From: Lachnospiraceae bacterium
GTDB lineage: Bacteria > Bacillota > Clostridia > Lachnospirales > Lachnospiraceae
Length of the DNA: 24,662 nucleotides
Assembly: GCA_009774345.1 (NCBI GenBank)
Contig: VSNR01000049.1
Span: 1-24,662 of the forward strand
Reading direction: 5' to 3'
Part shown: positions 23,082 through 24,662 of the stretch, one piece after another
Position numbering within the stretch: position 1 is the stretch's first letter
Layout: each line of letters opens with the position of its first letter
Notes under the pieces: model-generated
Told to the model about the DNA's origin: nothing
The model's input: the letters and a program-made list of their open reading frames with translations, nothing else
The model's database searches: none
Made by a program: the position numbers and the translations under genes

Positions 23082-24133
23082 AAAAAATAAGGGACAGCCA
23101 TTTTTCTTTCAGCACTTTTTTTCCTTCGTTTGGGGTATTGCTGCTTGTTGCGGGCATTCATGCCGGTCTTGTGGTCTGGCTGAAGGACAGCGGCTTACAT
23201 GAAGGTATGAGAACAGCTATTATTATGGTCTATTGGGTGCTGATGTCTGGCGGCTTTACCATGCTTACCCGATATCAGATGAAGCGGCTGTATGAAATAC
23301 CCATGAAAGAGTTTGCAAAGGCGGCGGACAGGGTGGCAGGCGGAGACTTCTCCGTATATGTGCCGCCGATCCATTCTGTGGATAAGTATGATTACTTAGA
23401 TGTGATGATTGTGGATTTCAATAAGATGGTGGAGGAACTTGGCAGCATAGAAACCTTAAAGACAGACTTTTTCTCCAATGTTTCCCATGAAATAAAAACG
23501 CCCATTGCCGTGATACAAAGCGCTGCGGAAGTCTTGCAGAAAGCGAATCTGACGGAAGAACAAAGGCGGGAATATATAGAAACAATCATTCAGTCCTCTA
23601 AGAAGCTGTCGGTGCTTATAACTAATATCCTGAAATTAAACAAGCTGGAGAAGCAGAATATCCAGCCGGTAATGGAGGAATATGATCTTTGTGAACAGCT
23701 CTGCATATGTTCTCTACAGTTTGAAACGGTATGGGAACAGAAGGAAATAGAATTTGATGTGGACGTAGAGGACAGGCTGACTGTAAATCTGGACAGCAGC
23801 CTTTTGGAGCTTGTATGGACGAACCTGCTTTCCAATGCATTCAAGTTTACGCCGAAGCATGGAAAAGTTGTTTTAAGGCAGACTTCATCGGAAGATATGG
23901 TTACGGTGCAGGTTACGGATACCGGGTGCGGCATGAATCAGGACATTAAGAGCCACATATTCGATAAATTTTATTAGGGGGATACTTCCCATGCAACGGA
24001 AGGGAACGGGCTTGGATTAGCTTTGGCATTTCGTATTGTCAGGATGTTGGATGGGGACATTTCCGTGGAGAGCGAAGCAGGGAAAGGAACTTGCTTTACA
24101 GTCAGTCTGCCAGTGGGAAGTATGGCACGATAA
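23078..24133 (+). pseudogene. Sensor histidine kinase interrupted by a TAG
   Basis: The predicted protein has two N-terminal helices with a very short external loop, a HAMP-like linker (IPMKEFAKAADRVAGGDF), the dimerisation helix with SHEIKTP (phospho-acceptor His137) and an ATPase domain with N box NLLSNAFKFTP and G1 box DTGCGMN. TAG at 23975-23977 follows FDKFY. The same frame continues GDTSHATEGNGLGLAL (the G2 box) and ends TCFTVSLPVGSMAR with TAA at 24131-24133. CAG (Gln) is the expected codon in FDKFYQGD. The shortened 299-residue form lacks the nucleotide-binding lid and should be inactive. The start is coupled to the response regulator stop by ATGA. Confidence 0.9.
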
Positions 24134-24153
24134 AGGAAAGGCAGGGATTTATT

Positions 24154-24606
24154 ATGAGCGAAATGAAGAAGGACGGCAGGGATTATATTGGCTATGAATA
24201 TTGTGAGATACGGGCGGATGCTGGGAAAATATCCATGTATCTGGACAGTTACGAATGTTTTGGGTGGGAGCCGGATGAAAATAACAGGCTGCAGGACAGC
24301 GGGATGTCAGTGATCCGGCTGAAGCGTAACCGTAAGATTATAAATAAACAGGAACTGACAAGGTTACAGAGGCACTTTGAGGACTGTATCAACCAGATTG
24401 AGCAGTTGGAAAAGCGGAAAACGTCAAAAGGCACGATGATTTCCATAGCTGTGGGGATATTCGGGACAGCGTGCATGGCGGGAAGCGTGTTTGCTGTGAC
24501 GGCAGCCCCGCCGGTTATTTGGCTGTGTATCCTGCTTGCGGTTCCCGGAATCTTATGCTGGATCGCACCTGTTTATCTTTACAGGTACTCATACTTCGCA
24601 TACTAA
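24154..24606 (+). CDS. Two-helix membrane protein of unknown function, probably C-terminally truncated
   Basis: A 150-residue protein. The first 85 residues are soluble and charged (RDYIGYEYCEIRADAGKISM, YLDSYECFGWEPDENNRL, LKRNRKIINKQELTRLQRHF) with a coiled-coil-like segment around INQIEQLEKRK, followed by two hydrophobic helices (MISIAVGIFGTACMAGSVFA and VIWLCILLAVPGILCWIAPV). The end, YLYRYSYFAY, is abrupt; relatives I recall continue with a charged cytoplasmic tail, so a truncation near 24580 is possible. The ATG at 24154 was preferred over in-frame positions inside the kinase because a GGAAAGGCAGGG site lies just upstream. It is the last gene of the two-component group. Function unknown. 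Confidence 0.68.
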   Translation: MSEMKKDGRDYIGYEYCEIRADAGKISMYLDSYECFGWEPDENNRLQDSGMSVIRLKRNRKIINKQELTRLQRHFEDCINQIEQLEKRKTSKGTMISIAVGIFGTACMAGSVFAVTAAPPVIWLCILLAVPGILCWIAPVYLYRYSYFAY

Positions 24607-24662
24607 AAACAGGCATATCATTGGAAGCTATGCCACCTTGGGTATCTGAAAACGGTTTTTCC

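Noticed and set aside
21..23977. Reassigned stop codon (TAG or TGA read as an amino acid)
   Set aside because: TAA, TAG and TGA all occur as interruptions, and TAG also ends the intact AAA ATPase gene, so no single recoding explains them. Frameshifts and deletions in other genes point to ordinary decay.
1..24662. CRISPR array, tRNA or rRNA genes, complete insertion sequence
   Set aside because: No regular spacer-repeat pattern, cloverleaf with a recognisable T-arm, rRNA sequence or transposase frame was seen on reading both strands.

Overview
The window looks like a chromosomal stretch from a gut-type Firmicute of the Lachnospiraceae/Clostridia kind. The evidence is strong AGGAGG-type ribosome binding sites, a feoA-feoA-feoB iron operon, DtxR-family regulators, an SLH cell-surface protein with a Gly/Ser linker, DUF4143-type AAA proteins, and remnants of integrative-element genes. 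This is a judgement from gene families, not a database match. Most genes are on the + strand. The exceptions are the SLH remnant at the left edge, the first DtxR gene and an AT-rich three-gene block around 11.5-13.8 kb.

Layout. 1-1445 (minus): a broken S-layer-homology surface protein. 1449-5265: an iron-uptake operon (feoA, feoA, feoB) with three DtxR-type operators before the first feoA and one before feoB, followed by the decayed tail of a P-type ATPase. 5270-6521: two divergent DtxR-family regulators, the second translationally coupled to a small HMA metal-binding protein. 6618-11514: a run of small-molecule enzymes (an L-2-amino-thiazoline-4-carboxylate hydrolase-like protein, a UbiE-type methyltransferase, a broken ICMT-like methyltransferase, a ketopantoate-reductase-like/LCM-methyltransferase fusion) ending in a CydD-like ABC exporter truncated at both ends. 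11509-14805: an AT-rich block with a hydrolase fragment, a frameshifted cytidylate-kinase-like gene, an intact MATE exporter and a divergent LysR regulator. 14913-15634: integrative-element and MATE debris with a strong terminator. 15788-17083: an intact AAA ATPase. 17200-20755: a TetR regulator and a pair of ABC exporter-fold half transporters, preceded by another DtxR box, but frameshifted and fused to each other by an internal deletion. 20867-24606: a small membrane peptide, an eight-helix membrane protein, and a two-component system in which both genes carry nonsense codons.

How it fits together. Six near-identical TTAG-N6-CTAA palindromes, plus one imperfect one, sit before the feo genes, both dtxR units and the ABC pair, so the window reads as a DtxR-type iron regulon. 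Two different DtxR paralogues are encoded inside it. The hydrolase/methyltransferase/reductase-like genes lie directly downstream of the second dtxR unit in the same direction, which makes a metal-regulated small-molecule (possibly metallophore-related) function a reasonable but unproven hypothesis.

The second theme is decay. At least ten genes are interrupted by nonsense codons, 1- or 4-base indels, or clean internal deletions, while neighbours such as feoB, MATE, the fusion enzyme and the AAA ATPase stay intact. Every nonsense codon can be explained by a single C-to-T or G-to-A change in a Gln or Trp codon. TAG also ends apparently intact genes, so a recoded genetic code is not supported.
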